Shown here: piece after piece, positions 7,600 through 15,285 of the stretch | How positions within the stretch are numbered: the first letter of the stretch is position 1 | Layout of the letters: the number at the start of each line of letters is the position of its first letter | NCBI GenBank assembly: GCA_937996765.1 | Contig: CALKUG010000022.1 | Span: forward strand, 1-16,496 | Length of the DNA: 16,496 nucleotides | Direction of reading: 5' to 3' | Source: an uncultured Ignavibacteria bacterium | GTDB taxonomy: Bacteria > Bacteroidota > Ignavibacteria > Ignavibacteriales > Ignavibacteriaceae | Position numbers and translations under genes: made by a program | The notes under the pieces: generated by a model | The model's database searches: none | Told to the model about the DNA's origin: nothing | What the model saw: only the letters and a program-made list of their open reading frames with translations

Positions 7600-7983
7600 G
7601 TGAATTTTTTGAAAAACTCACGATTCGACCTCAACTTTGTAAACACACACCCAGAGATAATGGTCTCAGGCTTATTAATCGTACTATTAATAATAGCATA
7701 CTTCGATATGCCTTACGGATATTACCAATTTCTCCGCTTATCATCTACTGTAGGCTTTAGTTTCCTTGCATACCATGAGTGGAAACATGATAGACTCTTT
7801 AGCATGGTTATATTTATAGGTCTTATAATTTTATTTCAACCCTTTCAGAAAATTGCTTTAGGAAGAGCGGGTTGGGAAATTGCCAATGGAATCGTGGCGG
7901 GATTATTGTCGGTGTACGTATTTTACCTACTTGCAGCAACTAAGGTGGGAAAGCAATTCAACTCAAAAGAGTCAGATGAATAA
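7600..7983 (+). CDS. Small multi-pass membrane protein, DUF6804-like
   Basis: A 127-residue hydrophobic protein with about four membrane helices (near 21-34, 44-58, 68-82 and 95-112). The stretch MPYGYYQFLR after the first helix and FQPFQKIALGR before the last resemble the DUF6804 family, whose function is unknown. It is the first gene of a tight operon: its stop overlaps the next start by 8 bases. The start is a GTG at 7600-7602 with an AGG about 18 bases upstream, so initiation looks weak. The first in-frame ATG (7660) would cut off the N-terminus just before the first helix and is less likely. The coding assignment is supported by the hydrophobic pattern and the overlap with the next gene. 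Confidence 0.7.
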   Translation: MNFLKNSRFDLNFVNTHPEIMVSGLLIVLLIIAYFDMPYGYYQFLRLSSTVGFSFLAYHEWKHDRLFSMVIFIGLIILFQPFQKIALGRAGWEIANGIVAGLLSVYVFYLLAATKVGKQFNSKESDE

Positions 7984-8719
7984 ATTAGATAATTCAGCAA
8001 TAAAACCGATTATTGTGGCCCATCGTGGTGCATCAGGTAACGCACCTGAAAATACTTTCGCTGCGGTCTCATTAGCCCACTCCTTTGGCGCACAATGGTG
8101 CGAAATAGATGTTCAACAAACTTCCGATAATCAATTAGTTGTTATTCACGATGTAAACACCGTTCGTACAACCGGAGTGTTTAAATGGGTATCCAGAAAC
8201 ACCTATAGTGAACTTTCTAAACTTGATGCAGGAGGGTGGTTTCTTTCCAAATGGAAAAACGAACCGATCCCTCTATTAAAAGAACTTTTGCACTCAGCTC
8301 CGAAACAAGCAAAGTTTAATATCGAGATAAAAGCATATAAGCGTAAGCCGGAGCTATTTAAAGAACTTCTAACAGTTTTGGATGATACTCATTTTGCAAA
8401 GCGCTGCATAATAACCTCATTTAATCACAAGTTGATAGAAGAAATTTCTTCGATTACACATTTACGGACAGGGTATATTGTTGGTAGTAGATGGAGCAAC
8501 CGACTATTGCGAACAGATGTACCTATAGTTAGTATCGATAAAGCCCTCATAAATAAATCGATTGCGGAAGATATACACAAGTCAGGTAAGGAATTACACA
8601 TCTGGACAGTAAACAATAAAAGACAGTTTAGCAGAATATCGCGGTATAAACCCCACGCAATTATTACTAATTATCCCGAAAAAATAAAGCACTATATGCA
8701 CCAAGGAGAAACCCAATGA
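7976..8719 (+). CDS. Glycerophosphodiester phosphodiesterase
   Basis: A 247-residue GDPD-family enzyme that would hydrolyse glycerophosphodiesters (from phospholipid turnover) to glycerol 3-phosphate and an alcohol. The TIM-barrel motifs are present: AHRGASGNAPENT with His16 and Arg17, CEIDVQ with Glu43 and Asp45, VIHD with His58, then FNIEIKAY and ITSFNHKLI, and near the C-terminus LHIWTVNN and AIITNYPE. There is no signal peptide, so it acts in the cytoplasm, like UgpQ. The open frame extends back to 7880, but the ATG at 7976 places HRG at the normal distance from the N-terminus. It overlaps the preceding gene by 8 bases and the next by 4 (ATGA), indicating translational coupling. Confidence 0.93.
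   Translation: MNKLDNSAIKPIIVAHRGASGNAPENTFAAVSLAHSFGAQWCEIDVQQTSDNQLVVIHDVNTVRTTGVFKWVSRNTYSELSKLDAGGWFLSKWKNEPIPLLKELLHSAPKQAKFNIEIKAYKRKPELFKELLTVLDDTHFAKRCIITSFNHKLIEEISSITHLRTGYIVGSRWSNRLLRTDVPIVSIDKALINKSIAEDIHKSGKELHIWTVNNKRQFSRISRYKPHAIITNYPEKIKHYMHQGETQ
8703..8708 (+). promoter_or_regulatory. Strong Shine-Dalgarno site for the YkvA-like gene
   Basis: AAGGAG, seven bases before the ATG at 8716, lies inside the end of the phosphodiesterase gene. It fixes the start of the next gene and is one of the clearest ribosome sites in the window. Confidence 0.75.
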
Positions 8720-9159
8720 ACGAGCAACAAACAGATTTTTATCAAAAAATTCGTATCGAAATAAAGAATTTTCTTAATTCGGAAAAAGGAAAAGATTACA
8801 AATGGAGTGAGTATTTACTTGCGGCCCCTGACTTATTCCACTTATTGGTAAAGCTTACGTTAGATGAAGAGGTAATGATAAAAGATAAAGCCATATTAGG
8901 AATAGCAATTGCTTACTTCCTCTCCCCAATTGACATTATTCCCGAGGTGTTTTTTGGTCCTGTTGGACTTTTAGATGACATAGCCGTTGCTGCTTATGCT
9001 CTAAACCTTATTGTAAATAACTATCCTGAATTAGCTCGTAAACACTGGGCAGGTGAACAAGATTTACTGGTACTCGTCCAAAATATTCTTACTAAAGCAG
9101 ATGATATGATTGGATCGAAGTTGATCAATAAAATAAAAAAATTGTTTGGTGGTAAATAA
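8716..9159 (+). CDS. YkvA-like DUF1232 protein
   Basis: A 147-residue protein with the DUF1232 core at about 55-95: KAILGIAIAYFLSPIDIIPE followed by GPVGLLDDIAVAAYALN. The YFLSPIDIIP and LLDD motifs define the family, which includes B. subtilis YkvA; its biochemical function is unknown. The core is partly hydrophobic and may associate with membrane. The N-terminal 50 residues are polar and charged; the C-terminus (about 120-147) is a lysine-rich helix ending LINKIKKLFGGK. The ATG overlaps the preceding TGA by 4 bases and has an AAGGAG site. The next gene starts one base after its stop. Being locked in an operon with a phosphodiesterase and a membrane protein hints at an envelope or lipid-related role, which is inference only. 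Confidence 0.85.
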   Translation: MNEQQTDFYQKIRIEIKNFLNSEKGKDYKWSEYLLAAPDLFHLLVKLTLDEEVMIKDKAILGIAIAYFLSPIDIIPEVFFGPVGLLDDIAVAAYALNLIVNNYPELARKHWAGEQDLLVLVQNILTKADDMIGSKLINKIKKLFGGK

Positions 9160-9160
9160 A

Positions 9161-9487
9161 ATGGGACTTTTAGATTCTTTTAAGAGTAAAGGTGTTTTGT
9201 ATTTAGCCAACAAGGAAATACAAGAATTTGGAAAATTTGAAGAGTTGGAAATCGACAAGAAAAATAAAACAATTGATGCAAGATTATTGCTCATTGGCGA
9301 ACGAGAGTCAATAGATATTAACATCAAGAACTATCAGGTTGTGAATTTTAATGGTAAGGATTTTCTGCAGTTTGATTCTATAAAAATTACTCGTGAATGG
9401 CTTAATGCAATAGCAAATAAATATTTGCGAGATAAACTTGGAAATCTAAGAGTTGAGATTCCCTCAGCAGCTTTAATGATTTTATAA
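9161..9487 (+). CDS. Unrecognised small protein, last gene of the phosphodiesterase operon
   Basis: A 108-residue protein that I do not recognise. It has no signal peptide or membrane helix. It alternates beta-prone stretches (FEELEID, TIDARLLLIG, SIDINIKNYQVVNF) with an amphipathic helix (REWLNAIANKYLRDKL) and ends RVEIPSAALMIL. The start ATG at 9161 lies one base after the YkvA-like stop, with GGTGG upstream; an extension to TTG at 9146 would overlap that gene and is less likely. The close packing argues strongly that it is real and made together with its three upstream neighbours. Its stop codon touches the U-tract of the terminator of the convergent gene. Confidence 0.75.
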   Translation: MGLLDSFKSKGVLYLANKEIQEFGKFEELEIDKKNKTIDARLLLIGERESIDINIKNYQVVNFNGKDFLQFDSIKITREWLNAIANKYLRDKLGNLRVEIPSAALMIL

Positions 9488-9518
9488 AAAAAAAGGCCGA
9501 CTGATATTTCAGCCGGCC
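9486..9518 (-). terminator. Rho-independent terminator of the multidomain T9SS gene
   Basis: On the minus strand GGCCGGCTGA and TCAGTCGGCC form a 10-base stem with one G-U pair and an AATA loop, followed by nine T residues (9494 down to 9486). On the plus strand the same hairpin has an A-C mismatch and no T-run after it, so it works for the minus strand. Its U-tract overlaps the stop codon of the convergent gene. Confidence 0.92.
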
Positions 9519-9543
9519 TACAATCAATCAAGGGAAGAGAAAT

Positions 9544-12141
9544 TTATTTTAGGAGAGTCATCTTTTTAGTTACAACTGCACCCTGTGCTTCGAGGCGATA
9601 GAAATATACGCCGCTTGAGAGTGATGTTGCATTGAATGAAATAGAATAACTTCCTGCTTCCTGATAAGAATCAACTAAAGTTTCAACTAATTGACCAATA
9701 ACGTTGTATATCTTTAAAGTTACATTCGAAGATTGAGCCATGGTATAGCTAATGGTGGTTGAAGGGTTAAAAGGATTTGGGAAATTTTGTTCCATTGCAA
9801 AAGTATTTGGTGAGCTGCTAACGTTGCCGCCATCATTACCAAGTACACCGCTAATGCTGAGGTTTGTGGTTGTTGTTACCGGGTTACCTACTGCATCGTA
9901 ACTTACACTTGCTGATGTAGAAGTACCCTTGTTGTATCCTGGTGCATCAGCAGATACTTTATAAGAACCGGGGGTGAGTCCTTTTATAGTGTAGTTACCT
10001 GAATTATCCGAAACACCAAATCCTGCTACATTGTTGTTAGAATCGAATGCAAAAACCATTGCACCACCAACAACTCCGCTTGCAGGGGCATCGGTTAATC
10101 CTAAACCTGAGATGGTACCGGCGATAGCACTGTTTCCACCAATTGTTACTATAGGTGCAGGATAGAAGTTTATACCTGAAACGCTTGTTCCATTTACTTC
10201 TATTTTGGTAGCATCGTGCCAGCTATAAGCTGCGCCTGCATCTTTATAGAATGAAGGAGCATATCCTGTTTGAGGTATAGCTAAGAGAATGTACTTACCC
10301 GGTACTAAATCTTTGAGAATGTAATTTCCGAGTGAATCAGTTTCGGTAGTGTAGGTTCTGAAATGTCCAAAGTTATCTTTGTGATTCCAAACATCGCGAT
10401 GAGCAATTATTCTTGCTTTAACACCAACGCCAAGAACTGAATCAGCTACCATACCCGAAATCTCGCCTAAAGCAATAGGAGGCAAAGAATTGAGTGTAAA
10501 ATTGACTCCCGATTTCACTGTATCAATTGTGATAATATCAGCGGTTAGAATATTCTCTTTTTCGTTGTAGAATTCGTGTAAGAATCCGGGTGCTTTTGCA
10601 AAAGCAATGTATTTACCAACCGGTAAATTTACAGTGTAGTTGCCGAGCGAATCGGGTAATGCACGGAATACAAATTTTGAAAGATGACCTGAGTTTGTTC
10701 CAAAACCGAGTAAATCAAACATTAAAAAATCTTTGAAATCATCACCAAATGAATCTTGCGAAATGTTTGAACCACCAGCAAGAGCGATATCAGCGCGAAT
10801 AAATTCAACGCCGGAAAGCGGAGGAACAACTGTTCCTGTTGAATCAGAGATTTTTCCGCTCACTTTGAAGCTGATGGTATTAAAGTTACGATTCTTGAGT
10901 ACAAAATTAACAGGTGCAGGATTAGGATTACTTGCTGAATCCTGAACAACTACTTTGTCTGCATCCTTCGGATTTGTCTTGTTATTATACCATTGTGGCA
11001 AATAATCAGACTGAAGCGGTTGTGCTTTTATGGTGTAAGTACCAGGGTCAATCACACGCATATTGTATTGGCCAAATTCATTTGTAACCGCATGATAACG
11101 GAAGAAAAATGAGCCACCGGAATCTTTCACTTTAAGGGCTTCAATCACAACACCTTTAAGCGGAGTTCCGAGAGAATCGGTAACTGTACCTGAAAGGAGT
11201 CCGTTTCCACCGGCAATAATAACATTAAAACGCTGCGAAGCTTCTCCACCGTTAGTTGAAAAAACCGAAACGCGAACATCGTAAATGCCTCTGTTTTGTG
11301 GAGTCCATGAAATAACGCCTGTGGTTGCGTCTATTTTCATACCAAATGGTGCACGCATGAGAACATATTTTAGTGTTGCCGCAGGATTCGATGAAGATGC
11401 ATTAACATCGTAAGTATATGGTGTGTTTATGGTTGCATCGAGAACAGGAACTGACGTAATGGTAATGGTATCGCGTAAAATCTTACCAACAACGGGTACA
11501 AATGCAAGATTGCTTCCAACGGTTGTGCCGTTTACCAATGCTTCAACACGATAGATATACACTTTTGTTTCGTTGGGTTGGAGTGATAAAACATCATCAT
11601 ACTCATTTTTATCGGTAATGGTAGATAGTGTAGTAAAGTTTGTTGAATCGGGTAACTCTGCACGAAGCACTTTATAACTCGTTACAGGAACTGGTAATCG
11701 ATCCCAATGAAGCGAGACTTCTGATTCCCAATAATTATAACGTGCTGTTAATTTAAATGCATTTATTGGGGGAATAGGAGGAACCGGGATGTGGATTACG
11801 TTGCTTTTTATTACTAACGAATCTGTAATTGCTTGAACCATAAAATGATATATTTTAGCTTCATTTACTGCGGGTACTACATTTATAGTAGCGTAAGTAC
11901 CTTTGATGCTATCTGAAACAACAGTAAAGTTTGTTGAATCAGGTGAAACAGATTGAAGAAGTTGATAATACTTAACAGAAGTATTTTGTGGCTTATTCCA
12001 TTGGAATGTTATGTTTCCGTATGGGTCTGCCTTAGCAATCGAAAGCCTTAATGCACCACCACCCGGCTGTGCCAAGGAGAGTGCTCCCAAACTCCAGAAA
12101 GCTATAAGGAAAAAAGCTGCAACTGTCAGTTTCGCTTTCAT
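9544..12141 (-). CDS. Large secreted multidomain protein with FnIII-like, Ig-like and carboxypeptidase-regulatory-like repeats and a T9SS tail
   Basis: An 865-residue exported protein without a recognisable catalytic domain. After the signal peptide (1-24, ending SLAQ) come two fibronectin-III-like domains (about 30-122 and 125-218), a cadherin/He_PIG-like Ig domain (about 235-310, with ATTGVISWTPQ), and four carboxypeptidase-regulatory-like units beginning LSGTVTDS (about 314), KVSGKISDS (427), EISGMVADS (560) and AIAGTISGL (672). Each ends in a G-x-Y...PGxY pattern. The C-terminal T9SS type A domain (about 785-865) begins NFPNPFNPSTT and ends KKMTLLK. Such architectures form extended surface or matrix proteins, with possible adhesive or glycan-binding roles. 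GAGGTAAC ends just before the ATG, giving a clear start. It is monocistronic with its own terminator. Confidence 0.92.
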   Translation of the reverse strand: MKAKLTVAAFFLIAFWSLGALSLAQPGGGALRLSIAKADPYGNITFQWNKPQNTSVKYYQLLQSVSPDSTNFTVVSDSIKGTYATINVVPAVNEAKIYHFMVQAITDSLVIKSNVIHIPVPPIPPINAFKLTARYNYWESEVSLHWDRLPVPVTSYKVLRAELPDSTNFTTLSTITDKNEYDDVLSLQPNETKVYIYRVEALVNGTTVGSNLAFVPVVGKILRDTITITSVPVLDATINTPYTYDVNASSSNPAATLKYVLMRAPFGMKIDATTGVISWTPQNRGIYDVRVSVFSTNGGEASQRFNVIIAGGNGLLSGTVTDSLGTPLKGVVIEALKVKDSGGSFFFRYHAVTNEFGQYNMRVIDPGTYTIKAQPLQSDYLPQWYNNKTNPKDADKVVVQDSASNPNPAPVNFVLKNRNFNTISFKVSGKISDSTGTVVPPLSGVEFIRADIALAGGSNISQDSFGDDFKDFLMFDLLGFGTNSGHLSKFVFRALPDSLGNYTVNLPVGKYIAFAKAPGFLHEFYNEKENILTADIITIDTVKSGVNFTLNSLPPIALGEISGMVADSVLGVGVKARIIAHRDVWNHKDNFGHFRTYTTETDSLGNYILKDLVPGKYILLAIPQTGYAPSFYKDAGAAYSWHDATKIEVNGTSVSGINFYPAPIVTIGGNSAIAGTISGLGLTDAPASGVVGGAMVFAFDSNNNVAGFGVSDNSGNYTIKGLTPGSYKVSADAPGYNKGTSTSASVSYDAVGNPVTTTTNLSISGVLGNDGGNVSSSPNTFAMEQNFPNPFNPSTTISYTMAQSSNVTLKIYNVIGQLVETLVDSYQEAGSYSISFNATSLSSGVYFYRLEAQGAVVTKKMTLLK

Positions 12142-12274
12142 TGTTACCTCGATGAAATTAATTAATAATTTAACTGTAAATTTGATACAATTTTATCATT
12201 CAAGTAGTATGCCGAATCACAAATGCGAGTAAAAGTGCTAAAATCCCTCAAAAATTAACGAATTAAGTTAAATT

Positions 12275-12304
12275 AAATGACGGAAATTCATGAGAAATGA
12301 CGGA
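12275..12304. repeat. Phased 10-base direct repeat in the divergent promoter region
   Basis: AAATGACGGA occurs at 12275-12284 and again at 12295-12304. The 20-base period is about two helical turns, so both copies face the same side of the DNA. The region (12142-12428) separates the multidomain T9SS gene from the PAS gene. It could be a tandem binding site for a regulator controlling either gene. No convincing promoter with both elements was found in this region. Confidence 0.45.
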
Positions 12305-12428
12305 GTAATATATTTTGTGCAGAGGAGGATTTAAGTTGTTTTTATTATATGGGCAGTACTTGTTTTGAGTAACCCTATTTAGTAAGTTGTAATACTCTAA
12401 TACATGCAATTTAAAAAAGATAGTATCA

Positions 12429-13706
12429 TTGAATACAGAAGATAAACTCACCAAAGTAACCGAATCATCCATGCGAACCGTTGCTTCCGGCACTACGGTA
12501 AGGCCTGCAGATTATGATCAGCAATTAAAAGCACTTTTGTTAAGAGAAGAGCTTCACAAAACAATTTTTGAAAATTCTCTTTCACCCAAATTGGTATTCA
12601 ATCCTAATTCCAAAAGGGTACTTTGGGCAAATAGATCCGCAGCGGATTTCTACGGCAGAGCGTTAGATCAGCTTTTACGAACAAGTATTGTTGAAATAGA
12701 TGCTAAACTATTTACAGCAGTTACAAATGCACTCGATCCGCGATTAAAAGTTCAGTATGTTAAATTGAACTACGAAGGCAAAACTATTTACGGTAAAAAT
12801 ACTGATTTTATCTACTTGGCAGGCCGTTTGGAAATTGATGGAAATATTTTGCTTTTTGTCGAGTTTTATGTTGCCAATTCACCAAGTATTGCAGCACCCA
12901 CACCCCAAGTTGTTGAGCAAAAAAACTTAACTCATGATGAAAAAGAAGCTGCCGTACGATTAAACCACCTAATGAGGTATTTTAGTCTTGTTGCCTCCAG
13001 TAGTAACTATTACGTTTATTCTATTCTTCTCTCAGGTGGAACAAGAACAGTTTTTGAAAATGTATCTTCAGAGTCCTTTGAACGCATCACCGGATACAGT
13101 CCGCAAGAAACCGACGAGGATGGGGGATACATGACTCTCATTATTCCGAGCGACCTTCCTAATTATCAAGGTGCCGAGAAATTGTTGCAAAGTCAAAAAA
13201 TGACATTGCGCCATTATAGGTTAATGACAAAATATGGTAAAATTATCTACATCAAAGACACATTGTTTGCCGGTGATGTTTCTCCTGTGGGCACCGTATC
13301 TCGTTTGTATGGCTTGGCTGAAGATATTACCGAATATGTGCGAAGCGATCGACAGCAGAATGTGGTAAAGTCTGATTTTATTAACTCTGATATTTATGCA
13401 ATGGAAATTGTTAAAAATGAATTTCCCATTCATTTGTATCACGATGCAGGATTGGTGTTGGAAGGCAATAATGAGTTCTTTTCTTCAACACATTTTGCAC
13501 CAGAGGAAGTTGTAAACAAACCGCTATTTGATTTGGTTGATCATAAATTTAAAGATAACTACTTTAAACTTATGAGTAAAATAAGCTCAACCCCCATTAA
13601 AATTGCTTTTAGAAACAAACGTGGTTCTGCTTTGGCATTCGAGGCATTAAATTTACCTCTAATCAAAGATGGAAATAGAATGATGGTGCTTTTATTACGC
13701 GAGTAA
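12429..13706 (+). CDS. Protein made only of PAS domains
   Basis: A 425-residue soluble protein with three PAS-like modules: about 43-150 (IFENSLSPKLVFNPNSK, then WANRSAADFYG), about 183-303 (YSILLSGG, then FERITGYSPQE, closing with a PAC-like GLAEDITEY) and about 325-425 (YHDAGLVLEGNN, ending in MMVLLLRE). No kinase, cyclase, methyl-accepting or DNA-binding domain follows, so it probably senses a small molecule or redox state and signals by protein contact. There is no signal peptide or membrane helix. The start is uncertain: TTG at 12429 gives the longest frame; ATG at 12471 would remove 14 residues outside any domain. Neither has a clear Shine-Dalgarno sequence. It converges on the response regulator gene 13 bases away, and its terminator lies inside that gene. 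Confidence 0.8.
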   Translation: MNTEDKLTKVTESSMRTVASGTTVRPADYDQQLKALLLREELHKTIFENSLSPKLVFNPNSKRVLWANRSAADFYGRALDQLLRTSIVEIDAKLFTAVTNALDPRLKVQYVKLNYEGKTIYGKNTDFIYLAGRLEIDGNILLFVEFYVANSPSIAAPTPQVVEQKNLTHDEKEAAVRLNHLMRYFSLVASSSNYYVYSILLSGGTRTVFENVSSESFERITGYSPQETDEDGGYMTLIIPSDLPNYQGAEKLLQSQKMTLRHYRLMTKYGKIIYIKDTLFAGDVSPVGTVSRLYGLAEDITEYVRSDRQQNVVKSDFINSDIYAMEIVKNEFPIHLYHDAGLVLEGNNEFFSSTHFAPEEVVNKPLFDLVDHKFKDNYFKLMSKISSTPIKIAFRNKRGSALAFEALNLPLIKDGNRMMVLLLRE

Positions 13707-13719
13707 TGAGAAGAATTAT

Positions 13720-14511
13720 TTACTGAGTACCCAGTACAATTTTATTAAATTCTTTACGCAATCCCTCCGAAGAGAGGGATTTTTTTATAATCCCATCGAA
13801 CACTCTTTCTGCTACGGGGTTTGGATTTCCTTCAGTAAGTAAAAATAGCATCGAGTTACAGTAGGATTTTAAGTCGCGTAGCTTTGAGCCCAACAATAGT
13901 TCATTCACAATATCTAATTTTTCACCAAGAAAAATATAGCGTGGTTTCTCGTTAAAGAAGTGAATCAGACAGTCTGAACCTGTTTCTCCAAAAACCAACT
14001 TATACTGATTTCCGTACTCGAGAGCAAAGAGACGTTTAAATTGCGGGTCTTTATCTATTACTAATGCAACTTTTGTTACTTGAGTACCATCTTCAGTTGC
14101 TTTTTTATCTTCACCCATTTGGATTTTCCGCATGAGAATGCGGTTTTCTTCGATAAGCTTTTTAAGCCGTTCGTAAGTCCCCTCATAATCAAGTGGCTTA
14201 AGTATAAAACCCGATATACCAAGAGTTACCAATTTTCCTACAGTATCCTTGCTACCAATAGCAGTTAGAACAATAACAGGTAAGTCTTTGGTTTTGGGGT
14301 TATTACGTATTGCGTGAAGTGTCTCAACGCCATCCATTAATGGCATAGTTACATCTAAAAAAACGATATCAGGAATTGCACCATCAATAGAAGCGAGACC
14401 CTCAATACCATTACCAGCTTGGGCAATATTAAAACCAAACTTCTTTTTTAAAAGTTTTTGCAGAAACAACCTAATTATTTCATCGTCATCTATAATAAGT
14501 ACATTCAGCAT
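13720..14511 (-). CDS. Response regulator: receiver domain plus a degenerate receiver-like domain
   Basis: A 263-residue cytoplasmic protein. The N-terminal receiver (about 3-122) is complete: acidic Asp9 and Asp10, phosphoacceptor Asp53 in VFLDVTMP, Thr83 and Lys105 before Pro106. A linker helix (about 110-135) leads to a second region (about 147-260) with a receiver-like layout: VALVIDKDPQFKRLF at the start, then YIFLGEKLD where the phosphorylated Asp would be (Gly instead), SMLFLLTEG, and IIKKSL at the Lys position. It appears to be a pseudo-receiver that cannot be phosphorylated. No DNA-binding or enzymatic output domain is present, so output is probably protein-protein contact. It starts 37 bases after the lipoprotein gene and is likely co-transcribed with it. 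No Shine-Dalgarno sequence precedes the ATG at 14509-14511. It is a candidate partner for a receiver-less kinase. Confidence 0.88.
   Translation of the reverse strand: MLNVLIIDDDEIIRLFLQKLLKKKFGFNIAQAGNGIEGLASIDGAIPDIVFLDVTMPLMDGVETLHAIRNNPKTKDLPVIVLTAIGSKDTVGKLVTLGISGFILKPLDYEGTYERLKKLIEENRILMRKIQMGEDKKATEDGTQVTKVALVIDKDPQFKRLFALEYGNQYKLVFGETGSDCLIHFFNEKPRYIFLGEKLDIVNELLLGSKLRDLKSYCNSMLFLLTEGNPNPVAERVFDGIIKKSLSSEGLRKEFNKIVLGTQ
13760..13786 (+). terminator. Terminator of the PAS gene, inside the convergent response-regulator gene
   Basis: AATCCCTC (13760-13767) and GAGGGATT (13774-13781) form a perfect 8-base stem with a 6-base loop, followed by a T-run to 13786. It starts 54 bases after the PAS stop. 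It has the plus-strand orientation, since there is no T-run on the other side. It lies wholly within the last codons of the minus-strand gene, where it encodes part of KKSLSSEGLRK. Confidence 0.82.
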
Positions 14512-14548
14512 AGAGTAATTCGGATTTCTAAATTTTATAAAGTTGCAA

Positions 14549-15220
14549 CTATTGAGAGATTACAACAGTTATTCCTGTTTGACTGTTTACTAATTGAGTT
14601 AACGATGTAATTTCTCCTGCAAAGGTTACAATCCAATCTGCCGAGTTTGAAACACCAGTCCAATCAATTTTTACACTTGGTACCAAATACATATCAATTC
14701 TTGCATTTGGGTTTTGCACCAAATATTGTGCACCAACCGTGGATTTAGCTGCTTTATCTACAGCATAGGGAGAATCTCTCAAAATATCTTTTGGGTCGAT
14801 TGTTACACCACTGAGATATTGAAAGCCCTTAAGAATAGTATTCTTAGCGGTTGTGTCCTTAATTATCGAAGTTAAATCGTTTAAATTGAGTGGAGAGCGA
14901 ACAGGACCTGCAGCAAAAACGGGTACATAAAACTCAACAGCTTTTTTGGTTTCAGACTGAACAGCATACACAAAAATGTTGGAAAGAGGTTTGCTTAAAT
15001 CTATTGTGCCATCTTTGGCAACAGTGCGGCCGTAAATACTAATTAATTTTGCATCGCTTGAATAGTCAGAAACTGCTTTTGAAAGTACAGAACTTAAAGT
15101 TTCTATTGCAGTGATGTTTGTTTTTATTGCGGGTGATCCATCTTCATTACAACCTGTTGTTAATACAGGCAAAATGAGAAATAAGGCTATTAAATAAAAA
15201 TAATGAGATGTACGTTTCAC
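14549..15220 (-). CDS. Unrecognised lipoprotein
   Basis: A 223-residue exported lipoprotein of unknown function. The N-terminus is a classic type II signal: MKR, a hydrophobic run (about 7-20), then LTTGC with the lipid-modified Cys24. The residues after the cysteine (NED) are acidic, as in the surface-export signal of Bacteroidota lipoproteins, so it may face outwards. The mature part is beta-prone (IFVYAVQ, AVEFYVPVFAAG, DMYLVPSVKIDW, DWIVTFAGEITSL) with no catalytic motif that I recognise. The start is a GTG at 15218-15220 with AGGA seven bases or so upstream. It lies directly upstream of the response regulator, suggesting a shared transcript and perhaps a sensing role; this is inference. 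Confidence 0.78.
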   Translation of the reverse strand: MKRTSHYFYLIALFLILPVLTTGCNEDGSPAIKTNITAIETLSSVLSKAVSDYSSDAKLISIYGRTVAKDGTIDLSKPLSNIFVYAVQSETKKAVEFYVPVFAAGPVRSPLNLNDLTSIIKDTTAKNTILKGFQYLSGVTIDPKDILRDSPYAVDKAAKSTVGAQYLVQNPNARIDMYLVPSVKIDWTGVSNSADWIVTFAGEITSLTQLVNSQTGITVVISQ

Positions 15221-15247
15221 TAACTATCCTTTAATTAACTTGAACTC

Positions 15248-15278
15248 TAAAGGTAGTACATTGAAATGAAATGACCAA
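15248..15278 (-). promoter_or_regulatory. Possible promoter of the lipoprotein/response-regulator pair
   Basis: On the minus strand TTG (15278-15276), a 20-base spacer and TACCTTTA (15255-15248). The second element matches TAnnTTTG in seven of eight positions. It ends 27 bases before the GTG start, in the only intergenic space (65 bases) between this pair and the ribbon-helix-helix gene. Confidence 0.4.
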
Positions 15279-15285
15279 GTGAAAG

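Noticed and set aside
7880..7975. Upstream in-frame extension of the phosphodiesterase gene
   Set aside because: It would lie almost wholly inside the membrane protein gene and add 32 residues before the normal GDPD start. The ATG at 7976 fits the family and the operon overlap.
12177..12184. TAAATTTG on the plus strand as promoter of the PAS gene
   Set aside because: No -33 TTG at the right distance, and it is about 245 bases before the start codon.
13760..13786. Terminator for the minus-strand response regulator
   Set aside because: No T-run follows the stem in the minus direction, and it lies before that gene's stop codon.
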